Below are positions 35,029 to 44,269 of a DNA stretch of 64,000 nucleotides, piece after piece (the first letter of the stretch is position 1; each line of letters begins with the position of its first letter). The DNA is taken from NCBI RefSeq assembly GCF_014256275.1, contig NZ_JACCFE010000002.1, positions 3,762,001 through 3,826,000 on the forward strand. Reading direction: 5' to 3'. A model generated the notes under the pieces. That model made no database searches. It was not told the origin of the DNA and saw only the letters and a list, made by a program, of their open reading frames with translations. Origin of the DNA: Rhodococcus sp. 4CII. Its GTDB lineage: Bacteria > Actinomycetota > Actinomycetes > Mycobacteriales > Mycobacteriaceae. The translations under genes and the position numbers were made by a program.

Positions 35029-35184
35029 TCAGTACCAGTACTGCCGTCCGCCGACCTTGCGACCGCGCAGTCCGAGGAGCAGGAGGACGAGACCGACGAC
35101 GCCGACGATGAGGCCTGCGATCCACAGTGACGAGATCTTGACGATCAAGCCGATGACGATGAGAACCACGCCGATTGCGATCAT
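35029..35184 (-). CDS. Small membrane protein, DUF6131-like
   Basis: 51 residues: two hydrophobic helices (MIAIGVVLIVIGLIVKISSL, IAGLIVGVVGLVLLLLGL) separated by a short turn, with a basic C-terminal tail RGRKVGGRQYWY. This pattern is typical of very small actinobacterial membrane proteins often induced by envelope stress. Start at ATG 35184 with GAAGGAA seven bases upstream; the longer 35298 start is not supported. Confidence 0.75.
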   Translation of the reverse strand: MIAIGVVLIVIGLIVKISSLWIAGLIVGVVGLVLLLLGLRGRKVGGRQYWY

Positions 35185-35710
35185 GGCCAATTCCTTCGTG
35201 AGAGTGGGCTCGGGTGGTACACGGCCGTCCGACCCTCGACGGTAGGCCCGGTCAGGCGCTGCGCGCCTCGCCCGTCCAGGGTGAAACGCAGCAATCACGC
35301 CGTCGAGGACGGTGTTTCCGTCCCTGGATTCCGGCGCCGTCGGGAATCGTGCCCACGCCGTCGCGGATCACCCCGCGCCATGAGCGGCCAGCCGTTGCGG
35401 GCGGGAAGCACCTGCCGGGTCATCACATAGATGCTGGACGACATCTGGGTGTGCGTGTCGTCGTGGGCGGAGATTCAGTCCATGAGGTCGTGACTGCTCG
35501 GATCGTTGTCGGGCGCCGGGCGCCCCGCTCTCCCGAACAGGCGATCGTGGACTGCGCGCGAGACCTGAGAGACAAGGCCATCGTCCGACATCGGTGCGGT
35601 GGGGACCTCCCGACTCTTGTCAGGAGTTCCGCCGAGGGGTTTGACTGGAATGTGGTCTACGGCGGCTCGGGTGACCGGGCCGTGACAACACCGAGACAGT
35701 GAGGATGCAG
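35185..35710. other. Long intergenic region upstream of the alcohol dehydrogenase
   Basis: About 525 bp. A forward frame from 35214 to 35702 has Arg/Pro-rich composition at its start and no recognisable domain, so it is not called. A small hairpin GGACGG-N5-CCGTCC sits at 35307-35323. The region may contain divergent promoters for the small membrane protein and the dehydrogenase. Confidence 0.4.
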
Positions 35711-36724
35711 ATGCCTACCCATCAGGCTGTTCACGTCCAGGGCCCCGGCGAGCCGCTGACGCTGGTCGACGTCGAAACCGTGTCGCCGCCCCGCGACCAC
35801 GTGCGTATCGCCGTCGCCGCGTGCGGGGTGTGCGGCACCGACCACGGGTTCGTCAACGGCGGATTCCCCGACATGTCGTGGCCGCTGACCCCGGGACACG
35901 AAATTGCCGGAACCATCGCCGAGGTCGGTGACGGCGTCGACCACTTCTCCGTCGGCGACCGCGTGGCCGTGGGTTGGTTCGGTGGTCACTGCAACAGGTG
36001 CATCCCCTGCCGGAAAGGATTCTTCATCAATTGCGAAAAGTTGCAGGTTCCGAGCTGGCAGTATCCCGGCGGATACGCGGAGTCGGTGACAGCGCCGGCC
36101 AATGCGCTCGCCCGCATTCCCGACGAGCTGTCCTTCGCCGAAGCCGCCCCCATGAGCTGTGCCGGCGTGACCACATACGACGCGCTCCGGAAGACCAACG
36201 CGGTCCCGGGTGACCGCGTCGCCATCCTCGGTGTCGGCGGACTCGGCCATCTCGGTGTGCAGTTCGCCCGGGCGATGGGTTTCGAGACGGTCGCCATCGC
36301 ACGCGGCGCGCACAAGGGTGACGACGCCCGCGAACTCGGTGCCCACCACTACATCGACTCCACCGCCGGTGACGTCAGCGAGGCGTTGCAGGCTCTCGGT
36401 GGCGTGTCGGTGGTGCTGGCGACCGCTGCGAACTCGAAAGCCATGGGTGACACGGTCGGCGGGTTGCTTCCGCACGGAGAACTCACCGTCGTCGGGGTCA
36501 CCCCCGACCCCCTGCCGATCAGTCCCCTGCAGCTGATCACTCCCGGCCTCAGCGTGACCGGTCACCCGTCCGGCACCGCTCGCGACGTCGAGGAGACGAT
36601 GCAATTCGCGGTCCTGTCCGGGGTGCGCGCGCGAATCGAGGAGCGGCCCCTGGCCCAGGCCGCGGAGGCCTACGCTGCGATGGACGGAGGAAAAGCCCGT
36701 TATCGCATGGTCCTCACCATGTGA
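35711..36724 (+). CDS. Zinc-dependent alcohol dehydrogenase
   Basis: 337 residues, medium-chain dehydrogenase. Catalytic zinc ligands are in AACGVCGTDHG and GHEIAG. The structural zinc loop has the four-Cys spacing GHCNRCIPCRKGFFINC. The Rossmann motif is GVGGLGHLGVQFA. Close to bacterial AdhP/AdhA-type enzymes oxidising primary alcohols with NAD. Start at ATG 35711 with GAGG six bases upstream; ATG 35705 and GTG 35699 are alternatives. Isolated gene; no partner aldehyde dehydrogenase nearby. Confidence 0.9.
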   Translation: MPTHQAVHVQGPGEPLTLVDVETVSPPRDHVRIAVAACGVCGTDHGFVNGGFPDMSWPLTPGHEIAGTIAEVGDGVDHFSVGDRVAVGWFGGHCNRCIPCRKGFFINCEKLQVPSWQYPGGYAESVTAPANALARIPDELSFAEAAPMSCAGVTTYDALRKTNAVPGDRVAILGVGGLGHLGVQFARAMGFETVAIARGAHKGDDARELGAHHYIDSTAGDVSEALQALGGVSVVLATAANSKAMGDTVGGLLPHGELTVVGVTPDPLPISPLQLITPGLSVTGHPSGTARDVEETMQFAVLSGVRARIEERPLAQAAEAYAAMDGGKARYRMVLTM

Positions 36725-36886
36725 ACCTCCAGGTGGAATGTCGCAGGCCAAACGGGCCATCGACCACCTGACGGCGCGATACGCTTCACGTCGAGCCGGC
36801 CGTGCGAACGGCGGGTGTGCGCCCGAGGAGGTGGCCGTGATGTCACGGATTTCCTGGCACCCGTCTTACGTCCACGCTGGTGTCCG

Positions 36887-38473
36887 ATGAGTGCGGAATC
36901 GGCTACGAGTGGTTCCGAGCGGGCGGCGGGCGGGCAACGCGTGCTCGCGCTCCTCCTGTCGATGGCCATGTTCGTCCTGGTGGTCGACACCTCTCTGATG
37001 AATGTGTCGATCTCGTCGGTGGTTCGAGATCTCGACACGACCGTCAGCGGTGTCCAGGCGGCCATCGCCCTCGAGGCGCTGGTGTCGGCGGCGTTCATCC
37101 TGATCGGCAGTAAGGTCGGCGACCTCATCGGACGCAAACGCGCGTACGTGCTGGGTCTGCTCGGCTACGCCGTGGGTGCGTCGGCGATGGCGCTCGCGCA
37201 GAGCCTGACGGCGATCATCGTGTTCTGGGCGGTGCTCGGCGGAATCGGCGCATCACTTCTCCTGCCCGCGATGCAGTCGCTCATCCACGGCAACTTCGAA
37301 GGCGACGCCCAGAAGAAGGTCTACGCCCTCGTCGGCGCGGCGGCCGCGATCGCCGCGGCCGTCGGACCGCTGGTCGGAGGGTTCATCACCACCTACCTCT
37401 CCTGGCGCATCGCGTTCGTGCTCGAGGTCGTCATCATCGTGGTCGTGTTGTCCGGCATCAGACTCGTCCGGGATGTGCCGTACACCGGACCGCGGGGTGT
37501 CGATGTGGTCGGTGCGTCGCTCTCGGTGCTGGGCATGGGCGGCATCGTGCTGGGAATCCTGGTGTGGCAGGAGGGTGGCGAAGCCGTGGCCGCGCTGCTG
37601 GTGATCGGCGCCCTGGCACTGACCGGGCTGGCGTACTGGCTCGTGCGGCGCAAGCGGCGCGGCCAACCGACCCTCCTGGATCCGGACCTGTTCGCGTCCA
37701 AGGTTTTCCGGCTGGGGATCACCCAGCAGATGCTCCAGCAGATCGCCTTGGGCGGCACCATGATTGCGCTGCCGATCTACCTCCAGATGGTGCTCGAGTA
37801 CAACGCGATGCAGGCGGGCCTGTCTCTCGCGCCCCTCTCTCTCAGCATGTTCGCGGTGGCGTTGCTCGCGGGGAAGAAGGCGGGCGATCGGCGCCCCAGC
37901 AGCATTGTCCGGTGGGGTTTCGTCCTGCTCACGGTCGGGGTTCTGGCGCTGGTCCCGATCGTGCCGCGCGCGGAGTTCGGCTGGGCGCTGGTGGTTCCGC
38001 TGATCGTCGCGGGGTCGGGGCTGGGATTGCTGGTGTCGCAACTCAACAACTACACGCTCGCCCCGATCTCGGACGAGCGGGTGAGCGAGGCTGCCGGCAC
38101 CAATTCGGCGGCGGGCTCGTTCGGGCTGTCGTTCGGTCTGGCGTTCGCCGGGGCCATCATGCTCGCCACTCTGTCCCTCACGTTCACCGCGATGGCGCAA
38201 TCGAGCACGGTCCTCCCGCCGGCAGACCAACAGCACGTGGCTCAGGTGCTCGAGAACGACGCGGAAGTCATGAGCAACACCCAACTCGAAGGTCTGCTGG
38301 CCGACCAGCCTCCGGCAATTCAGGACGAGATCATCCGCATCAACACCGACGCGCGACCCCTCGCCCTGCAGGTGGCGTTGCTCGTTCCGATCCTGGCCGG
38401 TTTCCTCGGGCTCCTCAACTCGTTCCGCATGATGCGCATCCCGGACGAGGCGGATGTGGATCGAGGACAGTAG
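36887..38473 (+). CDS. MFS efflux transporter, DHA2 (14-TM) family
   Basis: 528 residues with 14 predicted membrane segments. DHA2 signatures are present: MFVLVVDTSLMNVSISSV in TM1, GSKVGDLIGRKRAYVLG after TM2 and GGFITTYLSWRIAFVLEV in TM5. A hydrophilic loop occurs late (residues about 430-480). Likely a proton-driven drug or metabolite exporter. Start at ATG 36887; the 36815 start adds a Cys/Arg-rich stretch without support. No adjacent TetR-type regulator. Confidence 0.88.
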   Translation: MSAESATSGSERAAGGQRVLALLLSMAMFVLVVDTSLMNVSISSVVRDLDTTVSGVQAAIALEALVSAAFILIGSKVGDLIGRKRAYVLGLLGYAVGASAMALAQSLTAIIVFWAVLGGIGASLLLPAMQSLIHGNFEGDAQKKVYALVGAAAAIAAAVGPLVGGFITTYLSWRIAFVLEVVIIVVVLSGIRLVRDVPYTGPRGVDVVGASLSVLGMGGIVLGILVWQEGGEAVAALLVIGALALTGLAYWLVRRKRRGQPTLLDPDLFASKVFRLGITQQMLQQIALGGTMIALPIYLQMVLEYNAMQAGLSLAPLSLSMFAVALLAGKKAGDRRPSSIVRWGFVLLTVGVLALVPIVPRAEFGWALVVPLIVAGSGLGLLVSQLNNYTLAPISDERVSEAAGTNSAAGSFGLSFGLAFAGAIMLATLSLTFTAMAQSSTVLPPADQQHVAQVLENDAEVMSNTQLEGLLADQPPAIQDEIIRINTDARPLALQVALLVPILAGFLGLLNSFRMMRIPDEADVDRGQ

Positions 38474-38563
38474 CTGTCCCACGGGCGTGGCAGGGTGTGG
38501 TCCACGACCTGCCGCGGGCGATCGTCCCGAGGCGGCACCGGCACCCTCGAAAGGACGGCACTC

Positions 38564-39001
38564 ATGGCTCGCGAAATCCAGGTGACCTTCGATTGCGGCG
38601 ACCCGGCGGCGTTGGCGAGCTTCTGGGGCGAGGTCCTCGGCTACCGGATCCAGGCGCCGCCACCCGGGTTCGACACCTGGGACGCCGCGCTCGCGGCGAT
38701 GGGAATTCCGCCAGAGCGTCGCAACGACGCGTCGGCGCTGATCGACCCCGACGGATCCGGACCGCGGGTCTTCTTCCAGCGTGTGCCGGAGGGCAAGACC
38801 GCGAAGAATCGGGTCCACCTCGACGTGCGCGCGGCTCCGGGATCGGTAGGCGACGAACGGATGGCGGCGCTGGAAGAGGAGTGCACCCGACTGGTCGACC
38901 TCGGCGCGACCCGGGTTGCGCGGTTCGAGCCCGCGCCGCCGCTGCAGGGCGGCCACATCGTGCTGACCGACCCCGAGGGCAACGAATTCTGCCTCGATTG
39001 A
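38564..39001 (+). CDS. VOC-superfamily (glyoxalase-like) protein
   Basis: 145 residues with two beta-alpha-beta-beta-beta modules (REIQVTFDCGDPAALASFWGEVLGY, then KNRVHLDVRA, HIVLTDPEGNEFCLD). The N-terminal His of a typical metal site is not obvious, and the HLD and EFC elements are present. Actinobacterial members of this glyoxalase/bleomycin-resistance subgroup have no assigned function. Start at ATG 38564 with AAGGA upstream. Confidence 0.8.
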   Translation: MAREIQVTFDCGDPAALASFWGEVLGYRIQAPPPGFDTWDAALAAMGIPPERRNDASALIDPDGSGPRVFFQRVPEGKTAKNRVHLDVRAAPGSVGDERMAALEEECTRLVDLGATRVARFEPAPPLQGGHIVLTDPEGNEFCLD

Positions 39002-39069
39002 CGCGCCGCACGCCGCCGACGCGTGCGACGATGGGGTGCCGACAGCAGTCGCCGTGGGAAGGGACGCAG

Positions 39070-39732
39070 ATGTCCGAGCGGTCAGGCACCCCCGCTGACG
39101 ATCCGTTCCGCGGCCGGCAGCCCACCAGTCACGAGCGGCGGTCCGGCAGGCCCTGGGAAGCGTCGTACGAGGACGGCCCCGCGCCTTGGGACATCGGGCA
39201 ACCGCAGCCGGCGATCGTGCAACTGGCCTCGGCCGGTGCGTTCGCCGGTGCGGTTCTCGATGCGGGCTGCGGGACCGGCGACAACGCTCTTCAGGTGGCG
39301 TCGCTGGGGTTGCGGGTTCTGGGTGTCGACGTCGCCGAGACGGCGGTCGCGATGGCACGGGACAAGGCCGGGGCGCGCGGTATCGATGCCGAATTCGTGG
39401 TGGCCGATGCGTTCGAACTGGGCCGGTTGGGTCGCACGTTCGAGACGGTCCTGGACTGCGGTCTGTTCCACACGCTCGAGGGCGACGAGCGACGCGACTA
39501 CGTGGCGAGCCTGGCGTCCGTTACCGAGCGCGGCGCGACCCTGTACTTGTTGTGCTTCAGCGACATCGACCCGGAGAACAGCGGCCCGCACCCCGTCGGC
39601 CGGGACGAGTTGGATGCCGCGTTCGACCGGGGCAGCGGGTGGACCGTCGCGGCCGTCGAGCCGAGCCGGATCGAGACGACGTTCGCCGCGGACGGCGTCC
39701 CGGCGTGGTTGGCGACGATCACCCGGATCTAG
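39070..39732 (+). CDS. Class I SAM-dependent methyltransferase
   Basis: 220 residues. The AdoMet motif is AVLDAGCGTGDNALQVASLG (residues about 60-80), followed by LGVDVAETAVAMARDKA and the later VLDCGLFHTL. The leading PWDIGQPQPAIVQLA is characteristic of thiol/halide or small-molecule methyltransferases of the TPMT-like type. Substrate unknown. Start at ATG 39070 with AAGGGA upstream. It follows the VOC gene by 68 bases. Confidence 0.82.
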   Translation: MSERSGTPADDPFRGRQPTSHERRSGRPWEASYEDGPAPWDIGQPQPAIVQLASAGAFAGAVLDAGCGTGDNALQVASLGLRVLGVDVAETAVAMARDKAGARGIDAEFVVADAFELGRLGRTFETVLDCGLFHTLEGDERRDYVASLASVTERGATLYLLCFSDIDPENSGPHPVGRDELDAAFDRGSGWTVAAVEPSRIETTFAADGVPAWLATITRI

Positions 39733-39826
39733 CCGGCGGAACCGGATTCGCGCAGCGGCCGCTGGCCCCTCCGCTCCTCTTCGATCTGGCTCTGGGCGTG
39801 CCCTGTTTCCGAGTCGTAGGGTGAGT

Positions 39827-39856
39827 TGATCCACCAAACAAGTGACGTGGATCACA
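39827..39856. promoter_or_regulatory. Operator-like repeats upstream of permease copy 2
   Basis: TGATCCAC (39827-39834) and GTGGATCA (39847-39854) form an 8-bp inverted repeat with a 12-bp spacer. AGTGACGTGGATCACA (39841-39856) fits the CRP/GlxR pattern TGTGA-N6-TCACA at all but one base. No equivalent is evident upstream of permease copy 1. Confidence 0.45.
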
Positions 39857-39886
39857 CGCATTCGGTCAACGCCTTCTGGAGGAAAT

Positions 39887-41383
39887 GTGGACAGTACCGT
39901 TCCCGAAGACACCGACAGTTCCGGTCTCGGTAAGGGCCTGAAACGCCGGCACATGAACCTGATCGCCCTCGGGGGCGTGATCGGTGCCGGATTGTTCGTG
40001 GGCAGCGGAGTCGTCATCGGTGGCGCGGGTCCCGCCGCGATCGTCTCGTTTCTCCTCGCCGGCATCATCACGTTGCTGATCATGCGGATGCTGGCGGAGA
40101 TGGCGGTGGCCAGGCCGGTAGTCGGATCTTTCTACGTCTACGCCCGCCAGGCGCTCGGGCGTCGGGCCGGGTTCGCCACGGGGTGGATGTACTGGTACTT
40201 CTTCGTGATCGTCGTCGCGGTCGAAGCCATCGCCGGCGGCCGGATCCTGCAACTCTGGGTGCCCATGGTTCCGCTGTGGCTCCTGAGTCTGGGGCTGATG
40301 CTCCTGCTGACGGCCACCAACATGGTCTCCGCCCGTTCCTACGGCGAGTTCGAATACTGGTTCTCCTCCATCAAGGTGGTCGCGATCGTCCTGTTCCTCG
40401 GGATGGGTGCCCTGTGGATCACCGGACTGTGGCCCGACTCCACACCGGGACTGGGCAACCTCGTGAGTCACGGAGGGTTCACCCCGCTGGGCTGGGGTGC
40501 GGTGCTCGCCGCGGTCGTCCCCTGCGTCGCCTTCTACACGGGCGCCGAGATCGTGACGATCGCGGCAGCCGAGTCGGAAGAGCCGAAACGTGCTGTTGCC
40601 CGGGCCATGCGGTCGATCGTCGCGCGGATCGTGACGTTCTACGTCGGTTCGATCTTCGTGGTCGTCACCATCCAGCCGTGGGACACCGAGAGTGTCGGTG
40701 TGAGCCCGTACGCGTCGGTGCTCGAAGTGCTCGGAATTCCCGGTGTGGCCACGATCATGAACTTCATCGTCCTCACCGCGGTCCTGTCCTGCCTGAACTC
40801 CGCGCTGTACACCACGTCCCGGATGTTGTTCGCGCTCACCCGGAACGGCGACGCGCCCGCGTTCTTCACCAAGCTGTCCCGCAACGGTGTGCCGCGTCGT
40901 GCGATCCTGCTCGGCACCACCATCGGGTACGTTTCCGTCGCCTGCACGTACGTGTGGGGCGACATCGTCTTCAACTTCCTCGTCAACTCCTACGGTGCTG
41001 TCGCGCTCTTCGTGTACCTCCTTATCGCCATCTCCCAGGTGGTGCTCCGCCGGCGGCTCGAGCGCGAAGATCCTGCGGCACTGCAACTCCGGATGTGGTT
41101 GTTCCCGTGGCTGAGCTACGCGACCATCGCGCTGATGGCCACGGTCATCCTCGCGATGGCCTTCCTGCCGACCACCCGCTCGCAGTTCCTCATGAGTGGT
41201 CTGACGTTGATCGCCATCCTGATCGCATACGAGGTGCGCCGGTGGATGGGAACGGCCGGCGTCGACGCCGAATCGCTGTCCCCGGCGGCCCCGATCGGCT
41301 CGTCGGCCGAGTCGGCCGAGTCGGACGAGCCGGACGTGCCGGACGCCGAGACCGAGAGGCGCGGCACCCCTATGCAGGGGTGA
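39887..41383 (+). CDS. Amino-acid permease, AAT/APC family (copy 2)
   Basis: 498 residues, 12 membrane segments, a close paralogue of the protein at 30925. The stretches KRRHMNLIALGGVIGAGLFV and LPTTRSQF are shared or nearly so, and the acidic C-terminal tail also carries a Ser-Ala-Glu triple repeat encoded by 9-nt units (41302-41328). Start at GTG 39887 behind GGAGG. Its 3' end overlaps the convergent UvrA-like gene by 14 bases. Likely amino-acid or GABA uptake, with different regulation from copy 1. Confidence 0.9.
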   Translation: MDSTVPEDTDSSGLGKGLKRRHMNLIALGGVIGAGLFVGSGVVIGGAGPAAIVSFLLAGIITLLIMRMLAEMAVARPVVGSFYVYARQALGRRAGFATGWMYWYFFVIVVAVEAIAGGRILQLWVPMVPLWLLSLGLMLLLTATNMVSARSYGEFEYWFSSIKVVAIVLFLGMGALWITGLWPDSTPGLGNLVSHGGFTPLGWGAVLAAVVPCVAFYTGAEIVTIAAAESEEPKRAVARAMRSIVARIVTFYVGSIFVVVTIQPWDTESVGVSPYASVLEVLGIPGVATIMNFIVLTAVLSCLNSALYTTSRMLFALTRNGDAPAFFTKLSRNGVPRRAILLGTTIGYVSVACTYVWGDIVFNFLVNSYGAVALFVYLLIAISQVVLRRRLEREDPAALQLRMWLFPWLSYATIALMATVILAMAFLPTTRSQFLMSGLTLIAILIAYEVRRWMGTAGVDAESLSPAAPIGSSAESAESDEPDVPDAETERRGTPMQG

Positions 41384-43910
41384 GGTGCCGGGCGAGATAG
41401 GCGGCGGTGGCGGAACCGGCGGTCCCGGCGACGCTCGCCGGAGGTCCCGCGGCGACGATGCGGCCGCCGTCGTCTCCACCGCCGGGCCCGAGATCGATCA
41501 TCCAGTCGGCCGACGACACCACCGACATGTCGTGTTCGACCAGCACGACGGTGTTGCCCGCGTCGACGAGACGGCGGAGCACCTCCATGAGGCGGTCGAC
41601 GTCGGCCGGATGTAGCCCGGTGGTGGGTTCGTCGAGTACGTAGAGGGTGTGGCCGGATCGGATGCGCTGCAGTTCGGTGGCGAGCTTGACGCGTTGCGCT
41701 TCACCGCCCGACAGGGTGGTGGCCGATTGGCCGAGTCTCAGGTATCCGAGACCGACCTCGACCAGCATGCTGAGGCTCTTCGTCGCCGCAGGAACATGGG
41801 CGAGGAATGCGCGGGCCTCGTCGACCGTCATCGCGAGCACGTCGGCGATCGTGCGGCCGTCGACGAGGATCTCGAGGGTATCCGCGTTGTACCGTGCGCC
41901 GCCGCAGGTCGGGCAGGGTGCGGATGCTTCGGGCAGGAACAGCATGCCGACGGTGATCGACCCGGCTCCCTCGCACTCCTCGCAGCGGCCGCCGGCGACA
42001 TTGAACGAGAATCGGCCGGGCCGGTAACCCCGTTCGCGGGCCGTGGGGTCGGCGGCGAACAGTTTCCGGATCACGTCGAACAGGCCCGTGTAGGTCGCGA
42101 GATTGGAGCGTGGCGTCCGCCCGATGGGGGTCTGGTCCACTCGCACGAGTCGGTCGAGGTGCCCGAGCCCGTGCGTGGCCACGACCGTCGGCTCGGAGTT
42201 GCTGTCGCGGGCGTCCGCGACCGCGGTCGTGAAGTCCTCGGATTCCTCCCCCGAGGTCTCGGTGCCGGGATCGGTGTCGACGCCGAGGTGCTGGGAGACG
42301 ACATCGGTGAGCACCCGGCTGACGAGGGTGGACTTTCCCGAACCGGACACCCCGGTGACGGCGGTGAGCACCCCGAGCGGTATCTGCACGGTCAGATCCC
42401 GCAGGTTGTGCATGGTGATGCCGGCGAGCTCGATCCACCCGCTCGGCCGGTCCGGTGACCGATGGCGGGGGGCTGCATCGAAAAGGTAACGGCGAGTGAC
42501 TGATTCGGCCACCTGTGCGAGACCGTCCACCGCGCCGCTGTACAGTACCCGCCCGCCGTGCTCTCCCGGACCGGGACCGACGTCGACGATCCAGTCGGCC
42601 GCCCGGACGACGTCGAGGTTGTGTTCGATGACGAAGACGGAGTTCCCCGACGCACGCAGTCGCCGCACGGCGGTGACCAGCGCCTCGGTGTCGGCGGGAT
42701 GCAGGCCCGCGGACGGTTCGTCGAGTACGTACAGCACCCCGAACAGGCCCGACTGCAGCTGGGTTGCCAACCGGAGTCGCTGGAGTTCCCCCGGCGAGAG
42801 CGTCGTGGTCGATCGGCCGAGGCTCAGGTATCCGAGCCCGAGCTCGGACAGCCCGCCGAGGCGTCCGAGAAGGTTGTCCACCAACGCCACCGCCGCCTGT
42901 TCCGTCGCATCGGAGGCTCCGGAATCGCCAGGGCCGACGGCGGTTTCGAGGACCGCGGCCAGATCCGACAGGGACAGCTCGGTGGCCTCGGCCACATCGA
43001 GGCCGGCGAACCTCACCGCCAGCGCCTCCGGCCGCAACCGCTTGCCGTCGCACGCGCTGCAGGGGCGGGACAGTAAATAGCGGCCGACCTTCGTGCGCTG
43101 GGCCGCGCTCTTCGTCGTCGCGAACGTGTGGAGGACGTAGGTGCGCGCACTCGAGAACGTTCCCTGGTAGTCGCGGACCATCTTTCCGGGGTCGCGCACC
43201 GGCGACACGGTGACCGTGGGTTGTTCGTCGGTGGTGAGGATCCAGTTCCGCTGATCGGCCGGAAGCTCGGACCAGGGCCGGTCCACGTCGATTCCGAGCG
43301 TGTCGAGGATGTCGCGGTAGTTCTTTCCCAGCCAGGCGCCGGGCCAGGCCGCGACCGCGCCGTCGCGGATGCTCAGGCTCGGGTCCGGTACCAGTGCGTC
43401 GACGTCGACGTCGTGGGTGCGGCCGAGTCCGTGGCAGGCCGGGCAGCCGCCCTCGGGGGTGTTGGGCGAGAAGGCGTTCGAGTCCAGGACCGCGGCGCCC
43501 GGCGGGTACGTCCCGGCGCGGGAGAACAGCATGCGCAGCACGTTCGAGATGTGGGTGAGGGTGCCGACCGACGATCGGACGGACGTGTGACCGCGGGCCT
43601 GCTGCAACGCGACCGCCGGTGGGAGCCCGGTGATGTCCCCGACCTTGGGGGCGCCGATCTGATCCATCAACCGGCGCGCGTACGGCGTGACCGACTCGAG
43701 GAAGCGTCGCTGTGCCTCGGCGTAGATGGTGCCGAATGCCAGCGACGACTTGCCCGATCCCGAGACACCGGTGAAAGCGACGATCACGTCCCGGGGAATG
43801 AACACGTCGACGTGGGCGAGGTTGTGTTCGCTGGCATCGAATACCTCGACCCCGCCGAACCCCACGTGCGGTCTCGGTTCGGCCGGTCGCGTGGGATCGA
43901 AGGTGGGCAC
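41370..43910 (-). CDS. UvrA-like ABC ATPase (UvrA2/DrrC class)
   Basis: 846 residues with two ABC ATPase modules. The Walker A motifs are TGVSGSGKSSLAFGTIYAEA and TGVSGSGKSTLVSRVL, and both have signature and Walker B segments (LSPGELQRLRLATQL...VLYVLDEPSAGLHP and LSGGEAQRVKLATELQ...LYVLDEPTTGLHP). Zn-binding Cys motifs are CPACHG, CSACDG and CEECEG...CPTCGG. About 100 residues shorter than canonical UvrA (about 950), as in UvrA2/DrrC proteins that lack the UvrB-interaction domain and confer tolerance to DNA-binding drugs. Start at GTG 43910 with GGAG upstream; ATG 44009 is an alternative. Confidence 0.88.
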   Translation of the reverse strand: MPTFDPTRPAEPRPHVGFGGVEVFDASEHNLAHVDVFIPRDVIVAFTGVSGSGKSSLAFGTIYAEAQRRFLESVTPYARRLMDQIGAPKVGDITGLPPAVALQQARGHTSVRSSVGTLTHISNVLRMLFSRAGTYPPGAAVLDSNAFSPNTPEGGCPACHGLGRTHDVDVDALVPDPSLSIRDGAVAAWPGAWLGKNYRDILDTLGIDVDRPWSELPADQRNWILTTDEQPTVTVSPVRDPGKMVRDYQGTFSSARTYVLHTFATTKSAAQRTKVGRYLLSRPCSACDGKRLRPEALAVRFAGLDVAEATELSLSDLAAVLETAVGPGDSGASDATEQAAVALVDNLLGRLGGLSELGLGYLSLGRSTTTLSPGELQRLRLATQLQSGLFGVLYVLDEPSAGLHPADTEALVTAVRRLRASGNSVFVIEHNLDVVRAADWIVDVGPGPGEHGGRVLYSGAVDGLAQVAESVTRRYLFDAAPRHRSPDRPSGWIELAGITMHNLRDLTVQIPLGVLTAVTGVSGSGKSTLVSRVLTDVVSQHLGVDTDPGTETSGEESEDFTTAVADARDSNSEPTVVATHGLGHLDRLVRVDQTPIGRTPRSNLATYTGLFDVIRKLFAADPTARERGYRPGRFSFNVAGGRCEECEGAGSITVGMLFLPEASAPCPTCGGARYNADTLEILVDGRTIADVLAMTVDEARAFLAHVPAATKSLSMLVEVGLGYLRLGQSATTLSGGEAQRVKLATELQRIRSGHTLYVLDEPTTGLHPADVDRLMEVLRRLVDAGNTVVLVEHDMSVVSSADWMIDLGPGGGDDGGRIVAAGPPASVAGTAGSATAAYLARHLTPA

Positions 43911-44208
43911 CACTACTCCAGACGTCGATTTCGTGCTCGGACAGGCTACCTCCCGGTCGCGCGATCCGTGGTCGGACGATGTTCGTTTCACCCGCGCCGA
44001 TCCCGGCAAACCCGGCGCCGGCCGCGCACACCACGGTGCCGATCAACGGCGAGATCTTTTGGGCTTCCTCCGTGCTCATCATGCGGCTCGGAACCCCGTG
44101 ACGGTTCTGCGGTGCAACGCTTTCGGTGAAGATGTCGACATGGGTCTGATCCGACAGGAGGCTCGGACATCTGCGCAGCTCGGCGGCCAGCGATTCAGCG
44201 GAGATCTT
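43911..44208. other. Region upstream of uvrA-like gene; possible gene remnant
   Basis: No complete gene is visible between the uvrA-like start and the GntR operator. A leftward frame opening with ATG 44217 reads about 100 residues of ordinary composition (MLRKISAESLAAELRRC, then MMSTEEAQKISPLIGTVVCA) before entering the uvrA-like gene out of frame. It could be the truncated former target of the GntR regulator. I cannot name a family, so this is only a possibility. Confidence 0.3.
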
Positions 44209-44242
44209 TCGTAGCATGCTACATGTTCCTGGCATGCTACGA
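44209..44242. promoter_or_regulatory. GntR operator, palindromic pair
   Basis: TCGTAGCATGC (44209-44219) and GCATGCTACGA (44232-44242) are exact inverted repeats. The first half is itself part of a perfect 12-bp palindrome, GTAGCATGCTAC (44211-44222). The block lies 28 bases upstream of the GntR gene start. TAGCATGCTA-like palindromes are typical of FCD GntR operators. Confidence 0.65.
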
Positions 44243-44269
44243 CCAGCCTCGGGTTGTTAGAGTGATCGA

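Noticed and set aside
34844..35125. Leftward 93-residue frame
   Set aside because: Overlaps the small membrane-protein gene and is Arg-rich without features.
35214..35702. Possible 162-residue gene
   Set aside because: No ribosome-binding site, Arg/Pro-rich start and no domain; judged chance.
41701..44235. Long leftward open frame overlapping the uvrA-like gene
   Set aside because: Arg/His-rich shadow of the real uvrA-like frame; only its first 100 codons upstream of that gene could be anything, and they are listed as a possible remnant.
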